NCBI GenBank assembly: GCA_000727475.1
Contig: KL647292.1
Coordinates: 3,743,446 to 3,807,445, forward strand
Source of the DNA: Sarcocystis neurona
Taxonomy: Eukaryota > Apicomplexa > Conoidasida > Eucoccidiorida > Sarcocystidae
DNA length: 64,000 bases
Direction of reading: 5' to 3'
Below, one piece after another: positions 1 to 12,645 of this stretch. Below the pieces are notes generated by a model that searched no databases, had not been told where the DNA came from, and saw nothing but the letters and a program-made list of their open reading frames with translations. The position numbers were made by a program, and so were the translations under genes. Positions within the stretch are counted from its first letter, which is position 1. Each line of letters begins with the position of its first letter.

Positions 1-1322
1 CAAATCTCCGATGTCGTCTTCGTAGAGTGCCTGTGTGGATGAAGACATCTTCGAAAAATATACTACTGACGTGCTCTGCTGTGTACGTTCGTTTCCGAAT
101 ATCGTCTTCATTGTTGATTTCGTTGACATCCCACGTTTACGTCCGCGGAATTTCTCCGCTCCACACTCTTCGTCCGTATCTCCTTTCATCGATTGTTTCT
201 CAACACGTGGGTGTAAGTGCTGCCACCGCGTGTAGTGCGGCGCTTGTACGCCACTGCCGTGCAGGGCAGACACCGACATGAGTGTCTTTTTCCTTCCCCT
301 ACCTATCCCCCTTTACGCTTGCAAACCCTTGTGCTGTTCACCCATATCCTGCCCTCCAGGTACAGTCAGTCGATCTTACAAATTGCCCGCCCGTCGCAGA
401 CGCGCGCCTCTCTTGCTTTCCATGTGTTGAAATTGGCTTGGTATCGCACGCTCGGCGGCTCCGACCGCGCCCCGTTGGCGAGTGTCTGTTACCGTGTGCA
501 CAGGGTGTTCATGATACAACTTGTAGCTTGATGTTGAGGGACTCACGTGAAAAGAGGAAACAGGCCTACGCGTAGAATTTCAATAAGCACATCGGCTTGC
601 AAGGACCGCTTGGAGAACGCGCTCGCCTCCGTTTTTGCAACAGTGTTACCGTTCCTGCTTGCACCGGTCTGTGACACGGTCGCCAGCATAAAAGAGAGTC
701 TGGAATCTTAAAGAACTGTAGTTCAAACTCTGTCCTTTCGCCTCGAGAAACAAGTGTACAGGTTGACACGTTGACAAGAACGTACCCATATACGTAGGTG
801 TAACGACAGTGTGAATATATTTACCTAGACATGCGAATTGCAAGACAGGTAAATACGGTCTCGAGAGAGATACATATAGGGGCGACCTCTCTATAGAGAG
901 ATACAGACACTACGTAGATACGTAGATAGATGAGTCCGCCGCTGCGACCTGCTTAGTGTCTGTCTGTGCTGTCGGGCCCCACAGCACTTAAAATCAGTCG
1001 CTTTTGCCGCAATGTACACTCGTGTCTGTCCTTGTCTTGGTCTCTGAATAAGTATTGATTCCGTTGGATAGCGTTGTGTCACGTGTCCACACACTCGCAG
1101 TCTCCCCGTGTTCTGCCGACATACCTATCTTTTCGGGAGATACTCTGTCCTCGTGGCAACCAGCCGCCTCCGCCCTACATATGTTGATAGTTGCCAACGT
1201 GAAGACAAAAAGAGGTAGCTGCGTATCCATATGTGTACACGTGTGAGATTATTATCGTGTGCAGATGGAGGTCCTGAGAGCAAGTTCTCGTGGTACGCCG
1301 GCTAGCGCCTCTGGCGTGTTTT
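1..1322. other. Upstream region of the ApiAP2 gene, no gene supported
   Basis: No ORF here looks like a real protein. The reading frames are short, overlap on both strands and show no recognisable family. The stretch presumably holds the promoter and 5' UTR of the AP2 gene. In the AP2 frame a TGA stop lies at 1275-1277, so coding sequence cannot run in continuously from upstream. A pyrimidine-poor CAG at 1262-1264 could be a splice acceptor for a 5' UTR exon. No clear core promoter motif was seen. Confidence 0.5.
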
Positions 1323-4300
1323 ATGGGGCGTCTGCATCGGGGATTGAAGAGAGCAGCAGTAGCAGCAGCAGAGGGGGAGCAGTTGCTGCGTCACGGCCAA
1401 GAAGAGGCGGAGAGGAGGAACGCGCGCACGCTTGCCAGTGTGCCTTGCTTGGGCGTCAAGAAAACAGCAGCTCCGCGGGTTCTTTCGCATCTTCTTCAGT
1501 TTGATTCTCAGCGCCAGCACCCCACCTTCCCGAACACAGCTTCTGCTGCTGCGGCGGTCCTTCTGGCCTTTGCCACCGCTCCCATTCGTGCGAGCTCTGT
1601 GCCTGCAGCTGGGCAGTCGGTTCCGTCTTCAGCTGCGGTCAGCCCTTCTCCTCCTGCTTCCCCAGCTGGCGAAACGCGTTCGTCTCGCCCTGCTGCAGTG
1701 CCCTCTCGCAGTGCGTCTCCTGCCTCTTCAGCAGCAGATGCTAGTGCTGCTGCGGCTCGGTTTGCTGCTGCTGCAGCTGCCGCCTTAGCCTCGGAGGGTG
1801 CGATCGAACCAGGTCTGCGGCGACCGTTCACTATCGAAGAGGAGACGCAGCAGCAGCTGCTTGAAGAAGAAGAAGAAGACAGCGTCGCAGCAGTGGCTGC
1901 ACCAAGTTTAGCAGAGTCCACAGCAACAGCGGCGGCTGCACTGCGTGCTGAAGAGGAGGTATGCGGTCGGGTGCCTTACCACACGCTGACCGCACAACGA
2001 GGCGAAGACGGTGCGCACCAGGAAGACGGGCAAGCAGCAGCAGGGGTCTTTGCAACAACAGCAGCGGGACACGCAGAAGCGGCCGTCTGTGGAGAAGGAG
2101 CTAGAGGAGGACGACTTTCGGGAGCAACAGGAGGAGGAGGAGAAGCAGCTAAAGCAGCAGCAACCGGTGACAGCGAAGCAGCAGCGGAAGAGGCTTCAAT
2201 TTCTACCGAATTTGTTGAGTCTTGTGTAGTTCCTTGGAAGCCCACGTGTTTGACGGAGATTTCCTTCGACTACTCCGTGCCTTCCACGCGAGGAGGTGGC
2301 GCTGCTGCTAGTCCTTCTCCCTACGAGTGGCAGCGTTCTATTACGTCAGAGCCCGCGGAGAATTCTCCAGCAGATCTTGCTGCGGGAGCACTTACAACGG
2401 CCGCTGCGAATTCTTTTGGCACTTCTTTATGTAACAGGTGGCCTTCCGGTTCCTTAGATCCGTTACAAGGCGGTGCGGCCGCCGGTCGAGGCGCCGCTGC
2501 TGCTCGGGCTTTACAGAGGAGGCAAGCTTCTATCACTTCAGACTCCGACTGCACTGCCGCTGCGGCTGCTACTGAAGGCATGCCATCTAATGTATCCCGC
2601 TGGCGTCTTGGCAGAGCGACTTCCCTTCGGCAGCAGAAGCAACATGTAGAGCAGCAGGAGATGTCGCTGCAACAGCAGCAGATGTCGGGACTGAGGTTGC
2701 AACAACAGCAGAACAGTGGTACGGATGGACACCAGCTGCCTTTGCAGCAGCAACTAGAAGCCGCGCTCAGACAGCAACAGGAGGAGGAGAAGGAGCAGAA
2801 CGTGCTGCAGCAACAGGAGGAGCAGGATGTGGTACAAAGACTGCTTGAAGAGCACTTGAAGAAGCAGCTCCAGCTACAGGTGGAACAGGCCGGAATGCAC
2901 GAGCAGCAGCCATTCGAAACGCACGCGCTGTTGCCGACGGAGCTTACACGAGATTTGCTGCTGCAGCAGTGCAAGCAGCAGCGAAACGTAGAAGAGGTGC
3001 CGCAACAGCAGCAGCTTGGACAGCCAGAGCAAAACCAGCAGCAGCAGCCGCAAACGCAGGAACTTGTGCAACACGAACACTTCCAGGAGGCAGAGCATTT
3101 CTTCAACCTTGTCGTCCAGCAGCTGCAACAGCAACAACAAGAGGGGACGCAGCAGGAAGTGCTTGTTTCTACAGAACAGCAGAATCTTGAGCAGCTCAAT
3201 CCTGCGCAGCACAACCTTGAGCAGGAGAGACTGCAGCAGCAACACGCTGGAGAGACAGGCATCTTTTTACAAACGCACCACAATCCACTGCATGTTGGTC
3301 AACAATGTGAGGAGGGTGTGGGGTTGCAGCAGCAACGACAGCCCCCAGGCTGTGCCGACTTGCGCTATGAAGAAGCTTTGTTACCCGCTAGAACGCCAGC
3401 AGCAGCGGTACTTGCAGCGCCTGCGACAACTGAAGCTCGGCCCGTAGTGACAGACCCAGTCGGCCCTCTAACAGCAGCAACGGCACCTGCAATAGTGTCT
3501 CCAGGCGAGGCAACTGGAGCGCTCCCAGCTGACTTTGCTGCAGGCGATATTCTTGCGGCAGCGGCTGCAGCTGCTGCAGCAACGGCTGCTGCAGCAACGG
3601 CTGCTACAGCAACGGCTGCTACAGCAACGGCTGCTACAGCAACGGCTGCAACAGCAACGGCTGCTACAGCAACGACTGCTACAGCAACGGCTGCTACAGC
3701 AACGGCTGCTACAGCAACGGCTACTGCAGCAACGACTACTGCAACAACGGCTACTGCAGCGACGGTTACTGCAGCAACGGCTATCGCAGCAACGGCGACT
3801 GCAGCAACGGGTACTGCGGCAACGGGTACTGCAGCAACGGCCACAGCAGCGGCTACTGACGGAGGTGCAGGAAAATCAGGTACAGCAACATGTCGTCCGA
3901 GACACACGCAACCGCGCACTCGACGAAGGAAAAGGAAAAACAGTAAAGGAGGCCGCTTCGTTCAGACGTCTTCTTCTGGATACCCGGGCGTCAGCTGGAA
4001 TCGGCGGATGGGTGCATGGCTCGCGTTCTTCTACGACACGCAGTCAAGACGTAGTAGGACGTTTCATCCAAGATACTTCAACGGCGATATTGAGGTGAGG
4101 ACTAAATGAAAATACGGACAGAGGACGTTTTGAAAAAAGGAAGGTGAACACGAAGACAAAGAAAACGGTCTTTTTAACAGGGACGAAAGAAAGAAGAAAG
4201 AGGAAGTGCAGAGAAGGAAAAAGAAGAACGTACGAAGAGGAGTGCGACAGCAGAAGGGAGACAAGAACGCGCAAATTAGCGGAAGGCGAGTAAAGGCAGT

Positions 4301-7300
4301 TAAGGTGTACGGGGAAAAGTGTAGAACGAGAGAAAAGCCTAGGCGACTGAGAATCAGAATAGGCACGAGAAATTGCGACCGCAAAAGGAAAGGAGACGGC
4401 GGCAACGGTAGACGAGAATGAGAAAAGAAGCTGAGGAGAGAGGCAGGTGCGCGACACAAAACAGTATATATACACAGTCGACATTATAGCAGCAGGAGGA
4501 GGACAGCGGCGACGCACCTGACACACTGCTACGGCGATGGTACATACATGGATGCGGAGACTGCATCTTGATGGAAATAATGGAAGATCAAGAAATGTGA
4601 CGTAGAGAAAGAAAGTACACATACAACAGTGTGTGCAGGGAAAGGTGTACGTATGTGTAAAGGTAGTGAAGGACGTGTCTGCTTCGCTATCCTGTTCTTT
4701 GGTTGCCCAGCACTGCATACATCTTTTAGAAAGATAAGTCCACGTTTCTTCCCTCGTCAGCATACAGACGCGGCGGAGCGTGCACGTCGACGACTGTAGT
4801 GCCACACTGCTGCTGCGGCCGCTAGAGGTACACGGGTGGTGGTTTTGCCGCCTCTGTTGCTGCACACCAGTGATGTACTTTTTTCACCCTGCCGCCGCAG
4901 CTGGTCTGTCGCCCGCGCTATCAGACTGGCGTACGACTACCACGGATGTGCGCTTTTTCGGCTGGCTGCTCCGGCTCTCGCTGCACTGCTGCCGATGTTC
5001 CTCTCATGCGGCAGCGGCTGCTGCTGCACTGGCTTCTGCTGTTGGTGTTGCTTCTGCATCATTCTGCTGCCGCTGCGGCCGTCTTCTTGCTGCTGAACGG
5101 CTGCCGCCGTTTTCAGGCTGCTGCTATTGGAAGAGGTCTGCCTTTTTTACGCTGCTTGTGGTGGTGCCGCTGTTGCTGTGGTCCCGCTGTGGTTGTCGCC
5201 CCCCTCCGCTGCAGCAGCTGCACTGCTTGTGTTCTTACCAGCCCAGACGCCGCTGTACCGGTGTCGTACGGAGTGTTCTTTCTGGTCCCGCTGCGTTGAT
5301 GCTGTTGCAGGCCTTTCGATAAAGATATAGAAACAGTGCCCTGCAACTGCGTCCAAGAGCCTTGTTGGCTGTTGTTTGTTCGAGGCAGATACACGTAGCT
5401 GTCTCGTGCCTATCCCCGTGGCGTCGTACCCACGACGTCGTTACCTCTTTTCTCTCCTCACTTCAGCTATGTAAATACGACGGCCGACTCCCTTTCACTG
5501 ACAGACATACTGCATGCAACAGGGGCACCCGCTGGTTCGGAGATTTCAGGCCTGACCGCGGCTGCATACGTCCCACCTAAGCCAGCGTTAAACAAGCGTT
5601 TTGCATGCAGCGGGGTTACCAGCAACAGGGCTGGCCGCAGCAAGAGAGGCATGAAAATGGTCGTATCTTGCCACAGCCAAGTGGACGACAGCAACAGCCT
5701 ACGTGCGTTCGTGCACACGTGTGAGATTGCTTGTTAATTTCGGTCTCCGCAGAACAGCTAGATCGATTCCTGGTCCCTGTCTTCCTTGATGTTGCGCGAA
5801 GACCCAGTCCGCCAGAATACTGCTGAAAAAAGAAGTGCGTCTGCTCGTACGTCTGTAGTAGAAAACGGGGCAGGCTGCCCGAGCGTCAAATCAGAGAGAA
5901 AAAGAGAATATTGACGAAGAAGGACGGATAGAAGAAAGAGGGCGTGATTCGTTTCTGCGGACGTACATGTAATACACTGCTGTACACCACAGTCGTCACG
6001 TAGACTGCAAAAGAAGCGTCTGATGCGGGAGATGCACCCACGCAAACACAGGCGTGCAAGCACGGATCTAAAAACATATGCAAAGGTGTTTTTATGTGTA
6101 CTTCTCGGCACATCTATATGGACATACTTTTACGTGTGTGGACTGATGGAAAGAAGAACAGGGTGCTTGTTTTTGTGTGTGTGTGTGTGTGTGTGTATGT
6201 GTGTGTGTGTGCATGTGTTGGTTTGCGTAGGCCACACGTATCGCTGCGATAGAATTCAAGAAGTCAGTGGATCGGCTTTTCTCGTCTGCTCCGAAGCCCG
6301 GGAAGCCAGCGAGCACTGCTTCTGTGGAGCCGCAGCACCACCAGGATGAAGCTCAGGAGGAACAGCCGCAGGAGGAAAAACAGCAGGAGGAGCAGCCGCC
6401 AGAGGGGGAAGAGCAGGAGGAGAACCCCCAGAGGTATCGTCTACTGAATGTTGATGTGGAACGCCGACCGCAGCATGTATCGGAATGGGGTGCTTCTTTG
6501 TTGCCGCCACAGGATGTAAAGTCGCAGCCCGTACCCGAGCAGCAGCGGGATGAGGGGCAGCGAAAACGTAGTGGTGCGGGGAGGCAAGAGAGCAGCAGTA
6601 GCAGCCGTCTGCATGCAGTTTCGCAGATGTCGACAGGAGAGGGACACAACAATGCAAGCGAGGCAGTGACGGTAGGGAGAAAGCGGGGGAGGGAGGACGA
6701 CGTGGGGGAGACAGGGGTAGGGTCTACTCTAGGATGTGTGGCGTCTCCTTGTTTCACACTTCCTCGTTCCGCTTCCGTGACGGATCTAGCCAGCGCCTTA
6801 CTTCCTCCCACCCTTGCGTCGAACGAACTGGTGGCTCTTGGCCGCGACGCACACGCGAGTTCCAGTAATGCTGCAGGTGCGGCTGAAGAGCTTGGCGCTG
6901 CTGCAGTCGCAGCAATCGCTGGCGCTGCCAGTACGCATGAGGAGGTTGCGAATACTGCTCCTGTCACCGATCCCGCGAGAGGTGGCACTGAGAGAGGGAC
7001 GTCGGCTGCTGCTCCACCTCTACAGAATTCACCTGGTGGTGTTCCTGTAATTGGTGCTGGAGTGTCGTCTCCGCTGGGTGTGGACCTCAGTCTGCTAGCG
7101 ACGACGGGTAGCCTCGAGAGGCTGCAGAATGTGCTGTCCTTCGGAACAGATCTTCCAGGCACGTCAGCGCGCCGGCTGGCATTTTCGTGGAGCAGGCTGT
7201 CCACGTTATCTGCAGATAATTTAAATGTCTTCTGCAGGCGCAGCAGATCGAATTCGCAGCTGCCGGCGCAAGGTGCAGGCGCGGCCTGTCTGACAGCAGG

Positions 7301-9713
7301 AGGCGCAGCAGGAGGGGCAGCAGGAGGGGCAGCAGAAGACGCAGCGAGAGAAGGCTCTAAAGCTATTACTACTCCTGCGACTCATCAGCTGCTGAGACAA
7401 GTACAAGGAGAGGATCACGAAAAAGAGGACGAACAAAGCTTGAGCATGCAATCCCTCCTTCAGCAGCTGCAGCTCAACGAAGGGGACGCTACTGCCGGCA
7501 TCAACAGCAATGAAATGCCCATCGATGATGCTGCTTTGCTCAGAGAAGGCCAGGAGGAGCTCCACCGAATCTTGGAGCAGTCCTACGGCCTTCTTCCGTT
7601 TTGTAAGTCGTGTATGTCTACGCCTCTCTCTAAGTAAGAAGCGACCGACACTGACACTGTACACACCTCTCTGCTTATCTGCAGGTATGTGAATATATGC
7701 ATACATACGTATGTACGCACACATTTATAGACGAGTGTGTCCTTCCACGTGCAGATCTGCGTAGCTGCATATACGTAGACAGATACGTATGTACGTGTAG
7801 CCTCCGCTACGTGCGTGTGCCTCTTTCCACGTGTGTACATGTGCGTGTATCTGCAGATATCTGTAGATTTTTCTGTCTCTGCCTGTAGGTATCTTTATGT
7901 AGAGGTGAATGAGGTGCAGGCGTACATACAGGTTTGGTTGCATGCGTCCGTGTGTGCCGCTGCCAGTTTCTAAGTGCTCGTGTAACGTCCGAAGACAGGT
8001 GCAGGACGGTGTTGAGACGTACGTACGTACAGACGTACGTAGACATACATACAACCGCACACATGCATGCATGTATATATATATATATATATGGATGGAT
8101 GAACGCTCACACTTGCGTGTGCGGATCTGCGTAAGAATTTCTTTGCGTGTATGCACACGCTCAGATTCACGGCGTTGCTGCCTTTTGTTCGTTGTACACA
8201 GGACACACGAATGTGTACCAACCTTGACTACTAAAGCGCCATCGTAGGTAGCCTCGCTTGCGGTAGCAGTGTATTTTTTTTATTGTACTCTGTATTACCG
8301 TGGATTTCTGTGAATCGTCTCCCTTACGTGCCTTGAAAGGGTCCTCAGTAACTTCCTCGTAAGTTGTTCTTCTTCGCTTCTGTTCCTTTGCCGTTAGCTC
8401 GTTCCTGTATCCTGTTTGTGCGATTCTTCTCAGCTTTTCTGTGGAGGGGAGACCTCCATTCCCCTGGCAGTAAGGAAGCGTATCCTGAAGCCACCACGAG
8501 GTCCCAGCTGGAGGCGAATAGTACCATTAGCCAGAAGGAACCGCCATTCGCATGCACTAGCAGCAGCAGTGCAGCGGACAGCATTAGCGACAGTGCAAGC
8601 CGCAGGAGCAACGCAAGCAGCAGCAAGAACACGTGCTCCAGCGGGGACGGCACGAGGAGCACGGACGGCACGAGTCAGAGCAGTAGCGGCACCTCCACAA
8701 ATGACAACAGCAATAAAACAGGCCCTGAAAGCCGCGCTGCAATTTCGAGTTTGAAGAGCGGTGCGATTCAGACTGAGACTCTTGAACAGGGTGTGCCGTG
8801 TAACTCTTTGGAAAAGGTATGTCGGCTGTTGGGCGAGTGAGACAGAGAGCTCGCGGGAGAGCAGAAAGAAGCGACAAACGACAAAGCAAGTAGCTTGCCG
8901 CTTCTGGCGCACACGCAGTCCACCACGGGAGTAGATTTAGTTCAGGACGCTGCTTCATAGGAAATTAAGACACGGAGTCGTTGCCTTCCAGCTCATATGG
9001 CGCAAGTGAGGCGAGGGGGGAGCCCCGGAAGCTGCTGGTGCTTCCTGCCAAAGGCGCAGCAGCCACAGCAATAGCAACACGAGCGCAAGGAGTTGCAGCA
9101 ATGCCCTCTCATTGAGGTGGCAATCAAACTGCAGCGTCACTTCAGCGGAATCCCCGTGATGTGAGTCATGCGGATGATGGAGCGTATGCGTTTGGTCTGT
9201 GTGTATAAAGAGGTAGATGCGTGTCCGAAAAATCTGTACCAACTTAGGCGAAAGGGTCATCCGATATTCCAAGAGAAAGAGCTTGGCACGCGCAGAATTG
9301 GCCTGTGTAAGAGAATGTTCGTGCGTGAGAGAAATTTCCACGTGTATTGTTGCGTGTCGTGTAGCTCGGAGAACAGCAGTGTACAGTCGTATCTGCATCT
9401 GTGCACTTTCTGGAGATATGAGAACGCCGTGCGGATATTGTCACGCGATCAGTACTACGCGTCGTTCTGTTCTGTGAACAAGCATTCGTTGGCAACATAT
9501 GTGGTTCTTCTGCATAACGTGCATATTGGCACCCGTTGCAGCTGCATCCAGGAACACAGGTCTGTCTGGCTTTTCCATGTTCAGATACCGCGGTTTCGAA
9601 CTGTGGCGGATCCTGAGGGGCGCCTGCTGAGTCAAACAAGAGTTGCAGCCGGTTTTCACCTAGCGAGTGCACAACGGTTCTTCAACCATCAAAAAAGATA
9701 TGACCAGCACTAG
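1323..9713 (+). CDS. ApiAP2 family transcription factor, four exons, about 1551 aa
   Basis: Probable sequence-specific nuclear DNA-binding protein of the apicomplexan AP2 family. Exons: 1323-4094, 6231-7602, 8434-8816, 9585-9713. Exon 1 encodes Ala/Ser/Glu-rich sequence, a Gln-rich block (roughly residues 430-670), an Ala/Thr repeat (about 743-846) and a basic stretch. It then enters the AP2 domain at about residue 885, with [18 protein letters not shown], and ends in FNGDIE. Exon 2 resumes with [13 protein letters not shown], which completes the AP2 C-terminal helix. Junction 1 is phase 0 (GAG/gtgagg, tag/GCC). Junction 2 joins T to CT in phase. Exons 2 and 3 are acidic and Ser-rich low-complexity sequence. 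Exon 4 fits by phase only and is the least certain part. The start is the first in-frame ATG after an in-frame TGA at 1275. Only one AP2 domain is seen, and no ACDC domain. Confidence 0.88.
2617..3345 (+). repeat. CAG-rich poly-glutamine tract in AP2 exon 1
   Basis: Dense CAG/CAA trinucleotides encode Gln-rich sequence interrupted by Glu, Leu and His in the AP2 frame. The opposite strand is open too, but reads as Cys/Ser-rich low complexity. Such homopolymer repeats are typical of Eimeria proteins. Confidence 0.85.
3550..3855 (+). repeat. 15-bp tandem repeat encoding an Ala/Thr tract
   Basis: About twenty imperfect copies of the unit gctgctacagcaacg, or close variants, run through this stretch. 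The AP2 frame reads ATAAT-type repeats. The +1 frame reads LLQQR repeats, and the minus strand reads VAAVA. All are open, because a unit divisible by three without stops stays open in every frame. The continuous frame into the AP2 domain shows which one is used. Confidence 0.9.
4095..6230 (+). other. Intron 1 of the ApiAP2 gene (2136 bp)
   Basis: Starts gtgagg and ends gtttgcgtag. It splits the AP2 domain. Composition is layered on the sense strand: purine-rich at 4100-4450, CTG/GCTG-rich at 4785-5320, and a (GT)n run at 6175-6212 just before the acceptor. Long ORFs on either strand here are low-complexity artefacts. Confidence 0.85.
6175..6213. repeat. (GT)n microsatellite
   Basis: An interrupted run of GT dinucleotides ends about 18 bp before the splice acceptor of AP2 intron 1. 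It may take the place of a normal polypyrimidine tract. Confidence 0.9.
7603..8433 (+). other. Intron 2 of the ApiAP2 gene
   Basis: GT-AG intron (gtaagt ... ttcttctcag). It is full of TACGT and GTGTAC simple sequence, including ACGT repeats at about 8017-8040 and a TA run at 8073-8092. Confidence 0.8.
8073..8092. repeat. (TA)n microsatellite
   Basis: Uninterrupted TA dinucleotides inside AP2 intron 2. Confidence 0.9.
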
Positions 9714-12504
9714 ACACATACCACTTGATGCGTTCGTGAAGCTTCCACGCCAGATGTTCACAGTTCTACGCTCTGTTTGTGTTCGCCCGCGCCAGAAAGT
9801 GCGTGCAACCTTAGGTAAACTAGCAAATCATATAAACGACCTTCGGTGAGACGTCTCCGAGGTCGTCGCAACGGCACAGCGTTTTATGGCGTCTGAAGGT
9901 GCTTAAATTCAGAGCAGCATACACAGGCGCGCTGAGGGCACGAGCCTACGTGTGATGCGGAACGGTGTGTGAATTCAACTGTCTGCAGACGTGAAGTCGC
10001 ACAGATATTACCACTGGCATATACGAGTGATTGGAAGTGTAGGAGATACCGCACATACGCAAAGATCGATCCGCAAGGAGGGTGCACGGGTCTTTAACGC
10101 ATTTGCATAGATGCGCATCTCTCTGCAGGACCAGTTACCGATGCGAAGCACACAAGCTATGCCGACGACGAATGACTACGTGAGTGTAGTTGTACACAAA
10201 AGTTATTCACGAGAAGCTTGTCGTTTACGCCGCTTCCCCGGACAGAAGTAATCTCACAGTCTGCAGATCCGACGTCGATCCAGCTGACTATTTGATGGCA
10301 GACAATCAGTCGTCCCTGATTCCTCGGAAGGTAGAACGGCATAAAGAGCAAGTAGATTGGCGGCAAACGCATTTTGTATTCGAATTTACATTCAGTGGTG
10401 TACATCTCGGCGAGCGTGCAACGCAGTCGGCTCCTCATTGATCACAAAAATATCCCTGTCCTCCCCAAACCCTCGTACGCAGATGCCGCATTATAAGACG
10501 GAGTTTGTCCACCAGTAGTCAAGGCGTGTGCCATCTCGTTTTACCTCTTTAGAGGTGTTACCAGTGGCGATGCGATAGAGGCTGTGGATTATTCTGAGAT
10601 GACGTTACTGGATAAGGTCATCTTTACTCAAATTGTGCAAGCGAACATGTGTGAGATCCGCCAGCGCTTCGCTGTCCTCACGCAAGCTGATACTCCAGTC
10701 GCTCCGTATCATATCAAGACACTGCCAGACCTACAGTGCGATGCCCAGCAGGTGGAAACCAGGAGTGCAGACTTGATTCTACCCAGGTCTTTACGGTCAG
10801 AAGTCTGGCTGAGATACGGGACAAAAGCGGCTTAGAAAGAGTTCGGATGGACGTACTCCTGGAAAGAGCACCGTCTGTACAGCGATCGGCGCTGTCTTGT
10901 ACTGGCGAAAAGAGTGACACTGAGAAAGGCTGGGAACAAAACATGCGGAAACATGTCTCGGATGGTACTTACTGCTCTCTGTATTGGGTGCACGGCTGGT
11001 AAAATATTTGCCTGTATGCTTCTATACAATGCTTTTAAAAACTCTGGCTGTTCGACTCCTGCGCACGTGGACGCTGACCTTCCATCTGAAGTATTCATGC
11101 AAGAAGTGTGGCTTTTCGCGAAGAAAGAAAGTGCCAACTGACATTCCGTTAACTTCCTAGGGACGCAGAAGAGTTGCATGTATATAATGTGTCATAGGTC
11201 AATGTCACCTCCATGCTTGCGTCGTTCAGTCGAATACACCAGGTGGATTTATTCGACTTCACACAGAGATCCAACCGGGCATATACTTGTGTACAGTTAT
11301 ATGAACACATAGGCAACATATGTATATATAGATATATGCGTGTGTATACATACGTATATATATATATGTATAAATGAAGTCAACTTCTTACGTGTTCCAG
11401 TGGAAACCTGTGAAGCATTCGTTCACAGAAACATAAAAGTTCCACGCAAACGCCCGAACACCTTTAAGCCAAAGCGAGTTATGGAAGTCGACTTCTTTAC
11501 AAACGCGTGCCTTTCCCGTGCACGTACACCAAACCGAAACAGCCACCAGTGACATGTCGTCCTTTATTTCTTGCACTGCTTTCCCCTCCTTTCATGTGTT
11601 CAGCTTCTTCACAGCAGATTCGTGCTTACGGCGCGGCGTTCACGCGGCACTTGTGTCACTTGGGCGGCCTTGTGCGACTCCAAAGTTGAAGCGCAGATAG
11701 CGTATCACTTCTCTCCATCGGCATACTTGCTCGTCGTCAGGTATTTTCCCCGTGAACTTTGGAAGCTTTGTACCGCCGATGTCGAAGGAGAAGTGCGGGT
11801 GCAAAAAATCAGTGAATGGTGGAGATGCAAGAAAAATAACGAGCTCGACTAATAAAGTAGGAAAAATAAGCAGCCTCTTTTTCCATGTTTAGTTAGTCGT
11901 CCCTCCGTTTCTTCTCTGTCCCCCCGGAAATCTAGTGGTCCTCAGTGCGTATGTGAAATCTCTTCCGCACACCTAGCAAATCTATGCGGTTTTTGTAGAA
12001 CACAGTTTTTTTCGTTCCCTCTCCTGTTCTTACCACTTTTACGTGCAACTTTCTACGTCAAGGCGAAGATCGAATCTCCGCTTCTTCTGTGACGTCCTCT
12101 GTCTTCAATAACTTCCATCACTTTTCTAAGCTCGCGTTACGCTCATCAACTCTTCCGAATTTCTTCTACTGTCCTTCCCGCTTCACTTCTCTCCGTTGCA
12201 ACTGCTCTTCCCTTCCCTGCAGTTGTTATGCTCAATCAGATTTGCGGTCCATCCTGACCATCAACTTTTCAACGTCTCACATTTTCACCATTTTGTGGCT
12301 GCTCCTGTTCTCACCGCTGCCCCTACTTTTTGTTGAATTAAGTCCTTGTACCACCTACGTTCTTCCCTCCCTTTCACGTACACGTCCTCCTCAGTAAATC
12401 CTGCTCGGCGTGCTCCCCGTACCTTCACTAGTGTAGTCGAGATCCACCTGTTTTCTCACGCTGTATTTGGACATGTACTTCGTGGTGGAGATCCACGCGT
12501 GTTT

Positions 12505-12591
12505 TCTCACAGTGTCAGGAAATGTACTTAGGTGAAACAAAGCACTCTGACCTCCTCACAGTGTCAGGAAATGTATTTAGGTGAAACAAAG
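12505..12591. repeat. 49-bp tandem duplication
   Basis: The block beginning ctcacagtgtcaggaaatgt and continuing through ggtgaaacaaagc occurs at about 12505 and again at about 12554, with one base change (tactt to tattt). It lies downstream of the CAP stop codon on the minus strand. Confidence 0.85.
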
Positions 12592-12645
12592 CCCACTGAC
12601 CAGTGTGCGCTTCTCTGCTTTGGGCGGGAACGCTTTACAGTCGTC

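Noticed and set aside
2321..3283. 320-codon minus ORF, Cys/Ser-rich
   Set aside because: Antisense of the CAG tract encoding poly-Gln in AP2 exon 1; CTG read as Cys/Ser.
3365..3919. 184-codon minus ORF of Val/Ala repeats
   Set aside because: Antisense of the 15-bp repeat in AP2 exon 1.
3535..4098. 187-codon + ORF with LLQQR repeats
   Set aside because: Out-of-frame reading of the same repeat; only the other frame continues into the AP2 domain.
4044..4865. 273-codon minus ORF rich in Ser/Phe/Leu
   Set aside because: Antisense of the purine-rich start of AP2 intron 1; no domain.
5611..5702. Possible extra AP2 exon reading Gln/Pro/Arg-rich sequence between acceptor-like and donor-like sites
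   Set aside because: It would break the AP2 domain, starts in phase 0 but ends in phase 2, and exon 2 needs phase 0. Direct joining of 4094 to 6231 restores the domain exactly.
9168..9584. 5' part of a 181-codon + ORF
   Set aside because: Only its last 42 codons follow an in-phase acceptor and were kept as a possible AP2 exon 4; the rest has no support.
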